DNA of 64,000 nt from AP-15 sp963814805 (GTDB taxonomy: Bacteria > Pseudomonadota > Alphaproteobacteria > ATCC43930 > CGMCC-115725), in the NCBI GenBank assembly GCA_963814805.1, contig CAWFER010000023.1:393804-457803 (forward strand). The letters run 5' to 3'. This document shows, one piece after another, positions 44,402 through 54,633 of this stretch. The number at the start of each line of letters is the position of its first letter. Positions within the stretch are counted from its first letter, which is position 1. Position numbers and translations under genes: made by a program. The notes under the pieces are model-generated. The model had not been told where the DNA came from. It made no database searches and was given only the letters and a program-made list of their open reading frames with translations.

Positions 44402-45658
44402 CGTGACACTCTCGCTGGAGGAGCCGGAAAGACTCCGGTACGGCGATCCCAGGGATGCGGCGCGTGCGGCTGGGGCTGTTCGCGGCGGGTCTCGCCACCT
44501 TCGCGCTGCTGTACACGCCGCAGCCGCTGCTGCCCTTGCTGTCCCGCGCGTTCGGCGCGAGCCCCGCGGCGGCGAGCCTGGCGATGTCCGCGGGGACGTT
44601 CGCGCTCGCCGTCGCGATCATCCCGATGAGCTCGCTGTCGGAGGTCTGCGGGCGCCGCGAGGTCATGACGTCTCCGTGGTCGCCGCCGCGGTGCTCGGCC
44701 TGATCGCGCCGCTGTCGCCGAGCCTGCCCGTGCTCATCGGGGTCCGCGTGCTCGAGGGGTTCGCCCTCGCCGGGGTGCCCGCGACCGCGATGGCCTACCT
44801 CGCCGAGGAGGTCGACGCGGCCGACCTCGGCCGCGCCATGGGCCTGTACATCGCGGGCAACGCCATCGGCGGGCTCAGCGGGCGGGTCATCGCCGGGGTC
44901 CTGGCCGAGCACGGCGGCTGGCGGGTCGCGATCGCCGGGGTTTCGGCGCTCGCGCTCGCGTGCGCGGTCGCGTTCGTCGCTGCTGCTCCCGCGGTCAAGG
45001 TTCTTCACCCCGTCGGCGCCGAGGCTCCGCGTCCTGCTCGCCACGCTCGCCCGCAACCTCGCCGACACCGGGCTGCTGCGGCTCTACCTGATCGGGTTCG
45101 CGCTGATGGGCGCGTTCGTCACGGTCTACAACTACCTGACGTTCCGGCTGAGCGGTGCGCCCTTCGACCTGTCGACCAGCGTCATCGGCGCCCTGTTCAC
45201 GGTGTACCTCGCGGGGACGTGGTCCTCGACGCATGGCGGGACGGCTCGCGGACCGGGCCGGGCGCCGCACCGTCCTGGCCGCCGGGGTGGCCGTGGCCAT
45301 CGCGGGCGTGGCGCTGACCCTGCCGGCGTCCCTGGCCTGCGTCGTGGCCGGGCTCATATTGCTGACCGCGGGGTTCTTCGCGGCGCACTCGGTGGCCAGC
45401 GGGTGGGTCGGCGGCCGGGCACCGGTCGCGCCCGCGCAGGCCTCGGCCCTGTACCTGTGCCTGTACTACATCGGCAGCAGCGTCGCCGGGTCTGCCGGCG
45501 GCGTCTTCTACGCCCGCGGCGGCTGGCCGCCCACCGCGGCGTTCGCCGTCGGCCTGCTCGCGGTCGCGCTGGCGAGCGCCGTGTCCCTGCAGGCGCTGAC
45601 GTACCGGCCGGCTGCTGTCCGACTGGGACCACTCCCTGCCGGGCGCGCCCCGCGGTGA
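44402..45658 (+). CDS. MFS transporter (YnfM/arabinose-efflux-like), frameshifted
   Basis: GTG at 44402 gives TLSLEEPERLRYGDPRD, the short cytoplasmic leader of this MFS group, and after a frame break near 44455 the first helices RLGLFAAGLATFALLYTPQP. Further segments LPVLIGVRVLEGFALAGVPA, GLYIAGNAIGGLSGRVIAGV, LYLIGFALMGAFVTVYNYLT and RMAGRLADRAGRRTVLAAGV complete about 12 helices. Frame breaks also near 44670, 45000 and 45235. It exports small molecules. The LysR gene is divergent across a 67-base spacer with an ATTG-N7-CAAT element. Confidence 0.87.
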
Positions 45659-45880
45659 GGCGGGTGAGCGCCGAGCCGCGGCAGGATCCCCGCACCCGTT
45701 AGGAGTATCCAGGTCTTTTCTTCCGAACGGGTGCGAGACTTCGCCTGCCGCGCTCCATGACCCCCCGGGGAACCGCCCGCGTTCCCGGCGGGGCAATATG
45801 TGGTACTACAAGCTTAATGATGTAACTATCTCTGGGACAGGGGCCGTGTTCCGGTCCCTGACCGCCGAGGGGAGCCCGCC

Positions 45881-46681
45881 ATGACGCAGCAGGAGCCGCC
45901 CGGGCCGCGCGACTACAAGACCGTGCTGTTCGAGGCCGAGGGGCACGTGGCCACCGTAACGCTGAACCGGCCCGAGGCGATGAACGCGTTCAGCCAGGCC
46001 ATGCTGGATGAGTTCCGCCACCTGTGGGGCCTGGTCCGCGCGGACGACGACATCCACGTGGTCGTGCTGCGCGCGGCGGGGGAACGTGCCTTCTGCACCG
46101 GCGTCGACGTCAAGACCGGGTTCGAGAGATCCGGTCACCCGTGGAGCGCGAAGGACCCGGGGGAGAGCCTCAGCCCGAAGCAGAACAAGGTGTGGAAGCC
46201 CGTCATCGCCGCCGTGCACGGGATGGTGGCGGGCGGCGCGTTCTACTGGCTCAACGACTGCGACATCATCATCAGCGCGGACGACGCCACCTTCTTCGAC
46301 CCGCACGTGAGCTACGGGCTGACGTCGGCGCTTGAGCCGATCGGGCTTGCCCGGCGCATCCCGCTCGGCGAGGCGCTGCGCTGGGCGCTGCTCGGCCTCG
46401 ACGAGCGGATGTCCGCGCGGCGGGCGCTCGAGATCGGGCTTGTCTCCGAGTTGCTTCCCCGCGAGCGGCTGTGGGAGCGTGCCGCCGAGCTCGCCCGGAT
46501 CATCGCGGCGAAGCCGGCCGCCGCGATCCAGGGCACGGTCCGCGCCATCTGGGAGACCCATGGCCTGGACCGCGAAACCGCGCAGAGCATCGGGTGGCAC
46601 TACACCGAAATCGGGAACCCGATCGGCAAGGCCCAGGTGTCGCGCGCGGCATTCGTCAAGCCCAGCTGGACCCTGCGCTAA
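45881..46681 (+). CDS. Enoyl-CoA hydratase/isomerase (crotonase family)
   Basis: An intact 266-residue crotonase. VATVTLNRPEAMNAFSQAML is the N-terminal family motif; the oxyanion-hole segments are AFCTGVDVKTG and AVHGMVAGGAFYWL; DATFFDPHVSYGLTSALEPI covers the catalytic region. The position of the second catalytic Glu is not obvious, so hydratase activity is not certain. It ends five bases before the convergent GntR gene. No frame breaks, unlike most neighbours. Confidence 0.9.
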   Translation: MTQQEPPGPRDYKTVLFEAEGHVATVTLNRPEAMNAFSQAMLDEFRHLWGLVRADDDIHVVVLRAAGERAFCTGVDVKTGFERSGHPWSAKDPGESLSPKQNKVWKPVIAAVHGMVAGGAFYWLNDCDIIISADDATFFDPHVSYGLTSALEPIGLARRIPLGEALRWALLGLDERMSARRALEIGLVSELLPRERLWERAAELARIIAAKPAAAIQGTVRAIWETHGLDRETAQSIGWHYTEIGNPIGKAQVSRAAFVKPSWTLR

Positions 46682-46686
46682 GGGGG

Positions 46687-47487
46687 TTAGTTGAAGAGGT
46701 CGACGACTGGCTTGGTTTTGAGGTCGTCTTTGAGGAGGTACTGGGCGGCGGCTTCCATGTGGGTGCGCCAGTGTTTTTCCGCGGCGGCGGCGCTGCCGGC
46801 CTTGACCAGGGTGATGAGCTTGGTGTAGGAGCGGATGACGCGCTGGAAGCGCTCGTCGGTGTCGTTGTCGTCGCGCTGGGCGATCTTGGTGCGCAGGTGG
46901 GTGGCGACGATGTCCTGCAGGACGGCGCCCTGGACGGCCATGGTCTTGTTGCCGCAGCCTTCGAGGATGAGCTCGTGGAAGCGGTAGGTGAGGCTGGACC
47001 AGGTGTGGGGGTCGGGGATGAAGGGGCGGCGGGCGTCGACCTCGGCCTTGAGTTCCTCGACGACGGCGGTGAGCCTGGCGAGGTCGGTGTCGGTGCGGTG
47101 CAGGGCCAGGAGGCGGGCGCAGGGGGGCTCGGAGATCATCCGGGCCTCGTAGACGTCGTTGATGGTGGCGCCCTGCATCTGCAGGAGGAGGCCGACGTAG
47201 CGGGCGGCGACGGAGGCGTCGGGGGCGACGACGCGGGCGCCGCCGCGGCTGCCGCGGCGGACGCTGATGAGGGTCTCGGCTTCCAGGATGCGGAATGCCT
47301 CGCGCAGCGTGGGGCGGGACACGCCGTACTGCTCCATGAGCTGGCTCTCGGCGGGGAGGGTCTCGCCCGGCTTCAGTTCCCCGCGCACGATCTGCCGCCG
47401 CAGGTGGGTCGCGATCAGCTCGCCGGTCTTGGGCACCCGGACAACCGTCCCGATCCGCATGGCCGGGCCACTTGCCGTAGTAGTCAT
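46687..47487 (-). CDS. GntR-family (FCD) transcriptional regulator
   Basis: An intact 266-residue regulator. The winged helix is IATHLRRQIVRGELKPGETL, then PAESQLMEQYGVSRPTLREA and FRILEAETLISVRRGSRGGA. The C-terminal FCD domain (EARMISEPPCARLLALHRTD, TYRFHELILEGCGNKTMAVQ, HWRTHMEAAAQYLLKD) keeps the His-type metal site seen in the family. An ATCAG-GTAT-CTGA site lies 16 bases upstream of its start. It is divergent from a long acyl-CoA dehydrogenase series and probably controls it in response to an organic acid or acyl-CoA. Confidence 0.92.
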   Translation of the reverse strand: MTTTASGPAMRIGTVVRVPKTGELIATHLRRQIVRGELKPGETLPAESQLMEQYGVSRPTLREAFRILEAETLISVRRGSRGGARVVAPDASVAARYVGLLLQMQGATINDVYEARMISEPPCARLLALHRTDTDLARLTAVVEELKAEVDARRPFIPDPHTWSSLTYRFHELILEGCGNKTMAVQGAVLQDIVATHLRTKIAQRDDNDTDERFQRVIRSYTKLITLVKAGSAAAAEKHWRTHMEAAAQYLLKDDLKTKPVVDLFN

Positions 47488-47502
47488 GTCCCCATCCTAT
47501 CT

Positions 47503-47515
47503 ATCAGGTATCTGA
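47503..47515. promoter_or_regulatory. TCAG-N4-CTGA palindrome upstream of GntR gene
   Basis: ATCAGGTATCTGA, a palindrome with a GTAT centre 16 bases before the GntR start, in the divergent spacer shared with the acyl-CoA dehydrogenase genes. A close relative lies at 59835-59848. Confidence 0.45.
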
Positions 47516-47637
47516 AAGAACGAATGTGCGAACCGTGACCGGTCCCTCTTTCCGCGGGCCGCGGTGTACGTCCGCCGCTCATCAGTAGTACAGTTTAATA
47601 ATTGCACTATAATGACTGCCTAGGCGGAGGACCGGGA

Positions 47638-48758
47638 ATGGACATCGGCCGCAGCGCGGAACACGAGGAGTTGCGGCAGGTTGTCCGCAGGTTCTTCCTG
47701 GAGAAGTCGCCGAGCCGCGCGGTCCGCCGTCTGATGGAGTCGGCTGGCGGCCGCGATGACGCGGTCTGGGCGCAGATGGCCGCCCAGCTGGGACTGCAGG
47801 GTATCGCCGTGCCGGAGGAGTACGGCGGAGCCGGGTACGGGCCGGCCGAGCTGGGGATCGTGCTGGAGGAGATGGGCGGGCCCTGCTGGTGGCGCCTTAC
47901 TTCGCCACGGTCGCGCTGGCCGGGCAGGCGCTCACCGCCTCCGGCGACGAGGAGGCCAAGCGACGCTGGCTGCCCGGTATCGCGGACGGCTCGCTGACCG
48001 CGACGCTGGCGGTCGGGGAGGACAGCGGTTCCTGGGACCTGCGGGACGTGGCCGCGACGGCCGAACCGGCCGGGGAGCGGCTGGACCGTCGCGCGGCACT
48101 AAGCTCTTCGTCGTCGACGGCCATACCGCTGACCTGGTGCTCGTCGTCGCGCGGGCGCCCGACGGGCTCGGGGTGTTCGCGCGTCGAGGGCGATGCTCCT
48201 GGGGTGGAGCGAGTGAAGCTGGACACCCTTGACCTGACCCGCGATCTGGCCTCGGTCGCCCTGCGGGACGCGCCCGCCGTCCGCGTCGGCGCCGGCCAGG
48301 ACGCCGCGGCCTGGCTGTCGGATGGTCAGTGACCTGGCCCGCGCCGCGCTGGCGGCCGAGCAGATCGGCGGTGCGGCGCGGTGCCTGGAGCTGTCGGTCG
48401 AGTACGCGAAGGTCCGCGAGCAGTTCGGCCGTCCGATCGGCTCGTTCCAGGCGATCAAGCACAAGTGCGCCAGCCTGCTGCTCGAGGTCGAGTGCGGCCG
48501 GTCGGCGGTCTACTCACGCGAGCGCGGCCGTCGCCGGGCACGAGCGGACGCGGCGCATCGCCGCGGCGCTCGCCTACGCCTACTGCTCGCAGGCGTTCAC
48601 GCCACGCCGCCAAGGAGTGCATCCAGATCCACGGCGGCATCGGCTACACCTGGGAGCACGACGCGCACCTGTACCTGCGGCGGGCGAAGTCGTCCGAGCT
48701 CTTCTTCGGCCCGCCGTCCTGGCAGCGCGCCCGGCTGGCCGAGCTGGCCGGAATCTGA
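47638..48758 (+). CDS. Acyl-CoA dehydrogenase, frameshifted
   Basis: ATG at 47638 with GGAGG upstream. MDIGRSAEHEELRQVVRRFF, then LGLQGIAVPEEYGGAGYGPA opens the enzyme; VAPYFATVALAGQALTASGD and AVGEDSGSWDLRDV follow; the C-terminal FAD/acyl part reads SVEYAKVREQFGRPIGSFQA, then CIQIHGGIGYTWEHDAHLYL. Frame breaks near 47885, 48080, 48180, 48320, 48510 and 48600. It is the first of three dehydrogenase genes in tandem. Such FadE-like pairs often form heteromers acting on sterol or terpenoid CoA esters. Confidence 0.88.
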
Positions 48759-48766
48759 GGCCGACG

Positions 48767-49974
48767 ATGACCTTGAGCCGCGAAGCGACGTCATCCGTGG
48801 CCGAGACCGACGAGGCCTTCCGCGCCCGGCTGCGGGAATTTCTCACCGCGCATCACCCGGGCAGGCCGCCGAAGGATCCCCGGGAGCGGCTGGCCTGGAC
48901 CAAGGCGTGGCTGGCGACGCTGTTCGACAGCGGATACGCGGGCCCCGCCTGGCCGCGCGAGTACGGCGGGATGGGCCTGTCGTTCGCCCGCCAGGTGATC
49001 TACCACGAGGAGTACGCCCGGGCGCGCGGGCCGGGCCCGCTGGGCACCGGCCTCGGGATCGCCGCGCCGACGATCATCAGGTACGGCACCCGGAGCAGAA
49101 GCGGCGGTGGCTGGCCCCGATGCTCCGCGGTGACCAGGTGTGGGCCCAGGGCTACTCCGAGCCGGACGCCGGCTCGGACCTGCCCAGCCTGCGCACCACC
49201 GCCCGCGTCGACGGCGGGGAGGGCGGGGAGGGCGGGGAGTACGTCGTCAGCGGCCAGAAGGTCTGGACGAGTCACGCGGCCGACGCTGACCTCTTCTTCA
49301 CGCTGGTCCGCACCGGCACCAGGGAAAGCAGGCAGAAGGGCATCACCTACCTTGTCATCGACGCCCGCGCGCCGGGCGTGGAGGTGCGGCCGCTGCGCGA
49401 CCTCACCGGCGGCCACCTGTTCGCCGAGGTGTTCTTCGACGACGTGCGGGTGCCGGCCGCGAACCGGATCGGGGAGGAGAACGACGGCTGGCGGCTGGCC
49501 CGCACCAGCCTCGGGCACGAGCGGGCGGCCGGCGCCCTGAACCAGGCCGAGCTGTACCGCCGTGTGCTGACCGAGCTCGAGGAACTGGCCCGCGAGCGCG
49601 GATCGCTCTCCGACCCGCTGGTGCGCGACCGGTTCGTCGACCTGGAGATCCGGGTCACCATCATCCGGTACAACGCCCAGCGCACCATCAGTGACATCCT
49701 GGCGACGGGAGAGGCCGGCGCCGCGTCCTCGATCTCGCGGCTGCTGATCACCGGGTTCGAGCAGGACATCCACGAGTTCGCGGTCGACCTGCTCGGGCCC
49801 GCCGGGCTGCTCGGGAAGTCGGCGCCGCAGGCGGTGCAGCGCTCGCGGTGGCTGCACGGCTTCCTGCGCACCCGGGCCTCCACGATCGGCGCGGGAACCC
49901 GTGAGATCCAGCTCAACACCGTCGCCGAGCAGGTCCTCGGGCTGCCCCACGACCCCGGCATGCCCCCGCGCTGA
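48767..49974 (+). CDS. Acyl-CoA dehydrogenase
   Basis: ATG at 48767, nine bases after the previous stop. Family landmarks: DSGYAGPAWPREYGGMGLSF, WAQGYSEPDAGSDLPSLRTT, VVSGQKVWTSHAADADLFFT, GHLFAEVFFDDVRVPAANRI and TIGAGTREIQLNTVAEQVLG. One frame break near 49090; otherwise about 403 residues. The C-terminal TREIQ in place of the GTDEIQ motif of short-chain enzymes is usual for the FadE branch that pairs into heteromers. Confidence 0.92.
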
Positions 49975-49999
49975 CCGGGCCTCATCTCAGGAGACGTCC

Positions 50000-51190
50000 A
50001 TGCGGCTTGAGTCCCGCCCCGACCTCGAGGCCTACCGGGCGCAGGTCCGGGCCTTCATCGCGGGCAACCACCCGGGAGTGCGCAAGCACGTGGGAGTGCG
50101 CGCACCGGACCCCGGCCAGATAGCGGCCATCCGCGCCTGGGTGGGCAAGCTGTATGACGCCGGGTACCTCGGACAGACCTGGCCCGCGGAATACGGCGGC
50201 CGCCCCGGCGCGTCGCCCGAGCACGCGTTCATCGTCGCCGAGGAGATCACCCGTGCCCGGACCTGGGGCGAGATCGGCGCCGGGGCGCTGGCCGCGGGGG
50301 CGATCCTGGCCTTCGGCAGCGATGCAGCAGCGCCAGCACTACCTGCCGAGGATCCGCTCGGGGGAGGACCTGTGGTGCCAGCTGTTCAGCGAGCCCGACG
50401 CGGGCAGTGACCTGGCCAGCCTGAAGACCCGGGCGGTACTCGACGGCGACCACTATGTCGTCAACGGCCAGAAGGTGTGGACCACCAACGGTCACCACGC
50501 CGATCTCGGCTACCTGCTGGCGCGCACCAACCCGGACGTCGCGAAGCAGGCGGGCATCACCGCGTTCGCCGTCGACATGCGGACCCCGGGAGTCGATGTC
50601 CGGCCGCTGCGCGAGATCACCGGGACCAGCGACTTCAACGAGGTCTTCCTCGACAACGTGCGCATCCCCGCCGACCAGGTGATCGGCCGGGTCGACGACG
50701 GCTGGCGAGTCGCCAGCGCCAGCCTGGGGCATGAACGCAGCGGGGTCGCGGCGCGGGCGGTCGAGCTCTACGCCCAGCTCGACGACCTCTTCGGTCTCGC
50801 CCGGCAGGCTACGGCCGACGGCCGGGCCCGCCCTGGCGGACAGCGCGACCCGGCAGCGGCTCGGCCAGGCTCGCCGCCCTGGTGCACGTCACCGACGTGA
50901 TGAGCAAGGCCGTGGCGTCGCGGATCGCCAACGGCACCGAGGACGCCGCGGACAGTCCGCTCGCCAAGGTCTTCTACAGCGAGGTCAACCTGGCCATGAC
51001 CGAGTTCGGCGTCGCGCTCCAGGGAATCGACGGCATGGCCGTCGAGGGAGACGGCCGGGCCCGGGCCGACGGCTGGTGGCAGGACGCGTTCCTGTACGCC
51101 CGCGCCTACACGATCGCGGGCGGTGCCAACGAGGTACTCAAGACCGTGGTCGCCGAGCGCGCGCTCGGCCTGCCGAGGGACAAGCGATGA
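50000..51190 (+). CDS. Acyl-CoA dehydrogenase
   Basis: ATG at 50000 with AGGAG upstream, 25 bases after the previous gene. MRLESRPDLEAYRAQVRAFI and DAGYLGQTWPAEYGG open it; CQLFSEPDAGSDLASLKTRA, VVNGQKVWTTNGHHADLGYL and TGTSDFNEVFLDNVRIPADQ cover the beta domain; the tail is YTIAGGANEVLKTVVAERAL. Frame breaks near 50330 and 50825-50880. It ends in an ATGA overlap with the LLM gene, so the four genes form one coupled transcript. Confidence 0.92.
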
Positions 51191-52209
51191 ACTCTCCGGC
51201 CGGCCGGGGCAGGGGGTACGGCCTGCCCTGGCGCGGAGCGGACGTGGCGCGCGCGGCCGAGGCGGCCGGCATCGCGGCGTTCTGCAGCGGCGAGTTCGTC
51301 GACCACGAAGCCTACTCAACCCTCGCGGAGATGGCGCTGCACACGGAGCGGGCGCAGGTCGGACCGGGTATCGCCTACGCGTTCGCCCGTACCCCGTACG
51401 CCCACGCGGCCGGCATCCGCGGCGCCTGGCGGCACGCCCCCGGCCGTATTTTCCTCGGCCTGGGCTCCGGGGCGTACAAGATCAACCGCGACTGGTTCGG
51501 CGTGGCGGCCGACCGGCCGGCCGCCCGCATGGCCAACCTGGTCGGCGCGGTCCGCGCCTGGCTGCAGGCGGAGAACGGGCAGCGCGTCCGCTACGACGGA
51601 GAGTTCTACCGGGTCGACGCCCAGGTCGCCGCGCCCGTACTCGGCCGGATCGACGCGCCGGTCCTGCTCGGTTCGTTCAACAAGCTCATGGCCGCCGCCG
51701 CGGGCCGGGTGGCCGACGGGGTGATCGGCCACGGGCTGTTCACCCGGACCTGGTGGGAAGACGTGATCCGGCCCGCGGTGGCCAAGGGGGCCGCTCAGGC
51801 GGAACACGAGGGCACCCCGGTGGAGCACGGGTGGGTGATAACGGCCATCGACGACGAGGATCCCGAGCGGGCGGTCATGGACGCTCGCCGGATGATCGCC
51901 TTCTACCTCACCGTCAAGACGTACGACCCCTACGTCGAGCACCACGGCTGGACCGCCCAGACCGCCGCCATCCGCCAGGCCTTCGCCGAGCGCGATACCG
52001 CCGCGATGGGCCGGGCGGTCACCGACGACATGCTCGAGGCGATCGCGGTGTGCGGCACCAGCGCGGACGGCCGGGCCGCGCTCGCCCGCCGCGGTGACTC
52101 GCTGCCCCGTGACGTCGCCTACCTCGCCCCCCCGTCGTTCATGGTCAGCGAGCGCCGCGGCCAGCGGTATGCGACGGCCAGCCTGGGACTGCTCGAAGGA
52201 GTGGCATGA
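51187..52209 (+). CDS. LLM-class F420/flavin-dependent oxidoreductase
   Basis: An intact 340-residue luciferase-like enzyme starting in the ATGA overlap with the previous stop. Landmarks: ADVARAAEAAGIAAFCSGEF, RAQVGPGIAYAFARTPYAHA, GRIFLGLGSGAYKINRDWFG, VRAWLQAENGQRVRYDGEFY and VLLGSFNKLMAAAAGRVADG. It is close to F420-dependent enzymes of actinobacterial lipid catabolism. Its stop overlaps the start of a truncated second LLM gene. Confidence 0.9.
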   Translation: MNSPAGRGRGYGLPWRGADVARAAEAAGIAAFCSGEFVDHEAYSTLAEMALHTERAQVGPGIAYAFARTPYAHAAGIRGAWRHAPGRIFLGLGSGAYKINRDWFGVAADRPAARMANLVGAVRAWLQAENGQRVRYDGEFYRVDAQVAAPVLGRIDAPVLLGSFNKLMAAAAGRVADGVIGHGLFTRTWWEDVIRPAVAKGAAQAEHEGTPVEHGWVITAIDDEDPERAVMDARRMIAFYLTVKTYDPYVEHHGWTAQTAAIRQAFAERDTAAMGRAVTDDMLEAIAVCGTSADGRAALARRGDSLPRDVAYLAPPSFMVSERRGQRYATASLGLLEGVA

Positions 52210-52396
52210 AGTTCACTGTCGACTACCCGATTGTCGTCCGTGGGTACGACCCGGCCCTGGTCACGGCGGGGGCTGGAGCCCGCTGATGGTGAGCCCGGAG
52301 GTGGCGCGGACATCGCGCACGCCCGGCATCGCTACGGTCGCGGCGCTGCACCAGTACGCGGAGACCTTCCTGCTCTGGGACGGCAAGATCCGCTGA
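52206..52396 (+). pseudogene. Remnant of a second LLM oxidoreductase gene
   Basis: An ATG at 52206 overlaps the previous stop and reads MKFTVDYPIVVRGYDPALVT, a typical LLM start. After about 20 residues homology jumps, through a frame change near 52270, to GWSPLMVSPEVARTSRTPGI, a segment normally found about 180 residues later. It then ends ETFLLWDGKIR. Most of the barrel is deleted, so it cannot be active. Confidence 0.65.
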
Positions 52397-52447
52397 GCCC
52401 GCGATGAGCTCCATGATGCCGCCCGTCAGCGCGGGCGCGCTCCTCGG

Positions 52448-53216
52448 TCAGTAGAGGCCGCCGTCGACGCGGATGAGCGAGCCGGTGGTGTAACTCGAGG
52501 CTGCCGACGCCAGGTAGAGCGCCGTGGTCACGACCTCCTCGGGTGTCCCGGGGCGGCCCGGCCGCGTTCTTCCAGGTCCGCTCGCTCTCATCCGGCCAGT
52601 GCTTGGCGATGTCAGTGAGGAACGGCCCCGCCGAAAGCGTGTTGACCCGGACCTTGGGTGCGTACTCGCGGGCGAAGACGCCGGTGAGCGCGTTGAGGGC
52701 CGCCTTCGCGCCCGCGTAAGGGCCGTACCGGGGCGCCGGGAACAGGGCGCCGCTGGAGGAGACGTTGATGATCGAGCCGCCGTCCCCGTCGTACATCCGC
52801 TGCCCGATCAGCGCGCTCAGCCGGAAGGGGCCCTTGAAGTTCACCCCGATCACCTTGTCGAACAGCTCTTCCGAGGTCTGCGCCGACGACGGTGCGAGCG
52901 GCGACATGCCCGCGTTGTTGACCAGGACGTCCACCTTGCCGAAATGCTCGTAGGCGCGGTCGGCCAGTTCGTCGCACTCGTCCCAGTGGCCGACATGGCA
53001 CGCGACGGGCAGCGCCCGCCGCCCGGCGGCCTCGATCTCCTCGCGCCAGCGCCGTGCAGTTGTCCAGCTTGCGGCTGGCGATGACCACGTCGGCGCCCGG
53101 CGTTCGGCGAAGGCGAGGACCATTTCGCGGCCCAGTCCCCGGCTGCCGCCGGTGACCAGCGCGACCTTCCCGGTCAGGTCGAACAGCGCCGCGGGGCCCG
53201 CCTCGGCGTCGCTCAC
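52448..53216 (-). CDS. SDR-family oxidoreductase
   Basis: GTG at 53214-53216 overlaps the stop of the acyl-CoA dehydrogenase (GTGA). FDLTGKVALVTGGSRGLGRE is the coenzyme motif, DVLVNNAGMSPLAPSS the NNAG strand, NVSSSGALFPAPRYGPYAGA holds Ser and the Tyr of YxxxK, and KVRVNTLSAGPFLTDIAKHW follows. Frame breaks near 53100, 53050 and 52555; the corrected tail is SLIRVDGGLY. It is probably a hydroxyacyl-CoA or alcohol dehydrogenase in the same transcript as the dehydrogenase. Confidence 0.88.
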
Positions 53217-54520
53217 AGCCCGTACTCCTCGAGGACGGCCGCGTACCGGGCCCGGGCCTGCGGCCCGGCGGGTGGGGATGTGCTCGGTGGGGAACAGGCC
53301 CGGGGCCGGCTGGTAGTCGCGCAGCATGCCCTTGGCCACGGTGGCCTTGTGCACCTCGGTCGGCCCGTCGGCCAGCGCGAGCTGCGGCGCCGCCGCCCAC
53401 CAGGGGCCGAGCGGCGTCTCCTGGGTGGTGCCGAGCGACCCGTGCAGCTGCACGCGCCCGCTGCAGGATGTCGTGCAGCACCGCGGCCAGCGCGACCTTG
53501 CACATCGCGATGTGCTTGCGCGCCGCGCCGTGCGGCTGGTTGTCGATGATCCACGCGGTCTGCAGCACCAGCAGGCGGAACTGCTGCAGCTGGATGGCCG
53601 AGTCGGCGATGAACGCCCTGCACGAACTGGTGCTCGGCCAGCAGCTTGCCCTGGGTGCGGCGCGACAGCGCGCGCTCGCACATCATGTCGAAGGCCGCTG
53701 GCACTTGCCCACCACGCGCATGGCGTGGTGCACGCGGCCGCCGCCCAGCCGGGACTGGGCGACCTTGAAACCCTCGCCCGGCGCCCCGAGCATCGCGTCG
53801 AGCGGCACCCGGACCTGGTTGTAGCGGATGTAGGCGTCGGTGCCCTCGTCCAGGTCGTCGCGCTCGTTCATCGTCGCGACGTTGCGGATGATCTCGATGC
53901 CGGGCGTCTCGGCCGGCACGATGAGCATCGACATCCGCTCGTGCGGCTCGCGCGTCCGGGTCGGTCACCACCATGACGATGAGGAACGAGGCGTAGCGGG
54001 CGTTGGACGAGAACCACTTCTCGCCCTCGATCACCCACTCGTCGCCGTCCCGCGTCGCCTTGCACGCGAACTCCTTGCGGGTCGGCGCCCGCCTGCGGCT
54101 CGGTCATCGAGAAGGTGGAGACGATGGTGCCGTCGAGCAGCGGCTGCAGGTAGCGCGCCTTCTGCTCCGCGGTGCCGTACAGGGCGAGGATCTCGGCGTT
54201 GCCGGTGTCGGGGGCGGCGGTGCCGAAGACCGTCGGCGCCCAGGCGCGAGCGGCCGAGGATCTCGTTCATCAGCGCCAGCTTGAGCTGCCCGTAGCCCTG
54301 GCCGCCGAGCTCGGGGCCGAGGTGGCAGGCCCACAGGCCCTGCTCCTTCACCTTCTCCCGCAGCGGGCGCCAGGATCGCCCGCGACGCCTTGTTGTGCAC
54401 GTCATAGGGGTCACCCGGGCGCGGGAAGAGCAGGTCAAGCGGCTCGCACTCCTCGCGCACGAACGCGGCCATCCAGTCGAGCTTCTGCTGGAACTCCGGC
54501 TCGGTGAAGAACTCCCACAT
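53213..54520 (-). CDS. ACAD10/11-type acyl-CoA dehydrogenase, frameshifted
   Basis: ATG at 54518-54520: MWEFFTEPEFQQKLDWMAAF, then FPRPGDPYDVHNKASRAILA. Later GLWACHLGPELGGQGYGQLK, TFSMTEPQAG, VIEGEKWFSSNARYASFLIV and QVRVPLDAMLGAPGEGFKVA. The C-terminal LALADGPTEVHKATVAKGML is typical of this branch, in which the usual catalytic Glu motif is replaced. Many frame breaks (54370 to 53280). Human ACAD10/11 and the Pseudomonas lva enzyme of this branch turn a phosphorylated 4-hydroxyacyl-CoA into an enoyl-CoA. It is divergent from a kinase-like gene. Confidence 0.85.
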
Positions 54521-54633
54521 GCGCTGCTCCTGCCGCGCCGGGCCTGGCTGACCCAGGGTATCTCGTTCTTCGACGTGAATGGTATTACTAAATACTAGAA
54601 GATAGTTGTTTCAGGGCATAGAGGTGAGGTCAG
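54521..54633. promoter_or_regulatory. Divergent promoter of ACAD and kinase-like genes
   Basis: A 113-base spacer that turns AT-rich around TATTACTAAATAC. TAGAAGATAGTTGTT at 54596-54610 matches the left arm and spacing of the TAGAA-N5-TTCTR sites at 35.2 kb, with a degenerate right arm. Purine-rich GAGGTGAGG precedes the kinase start. Confidence 0.4.
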
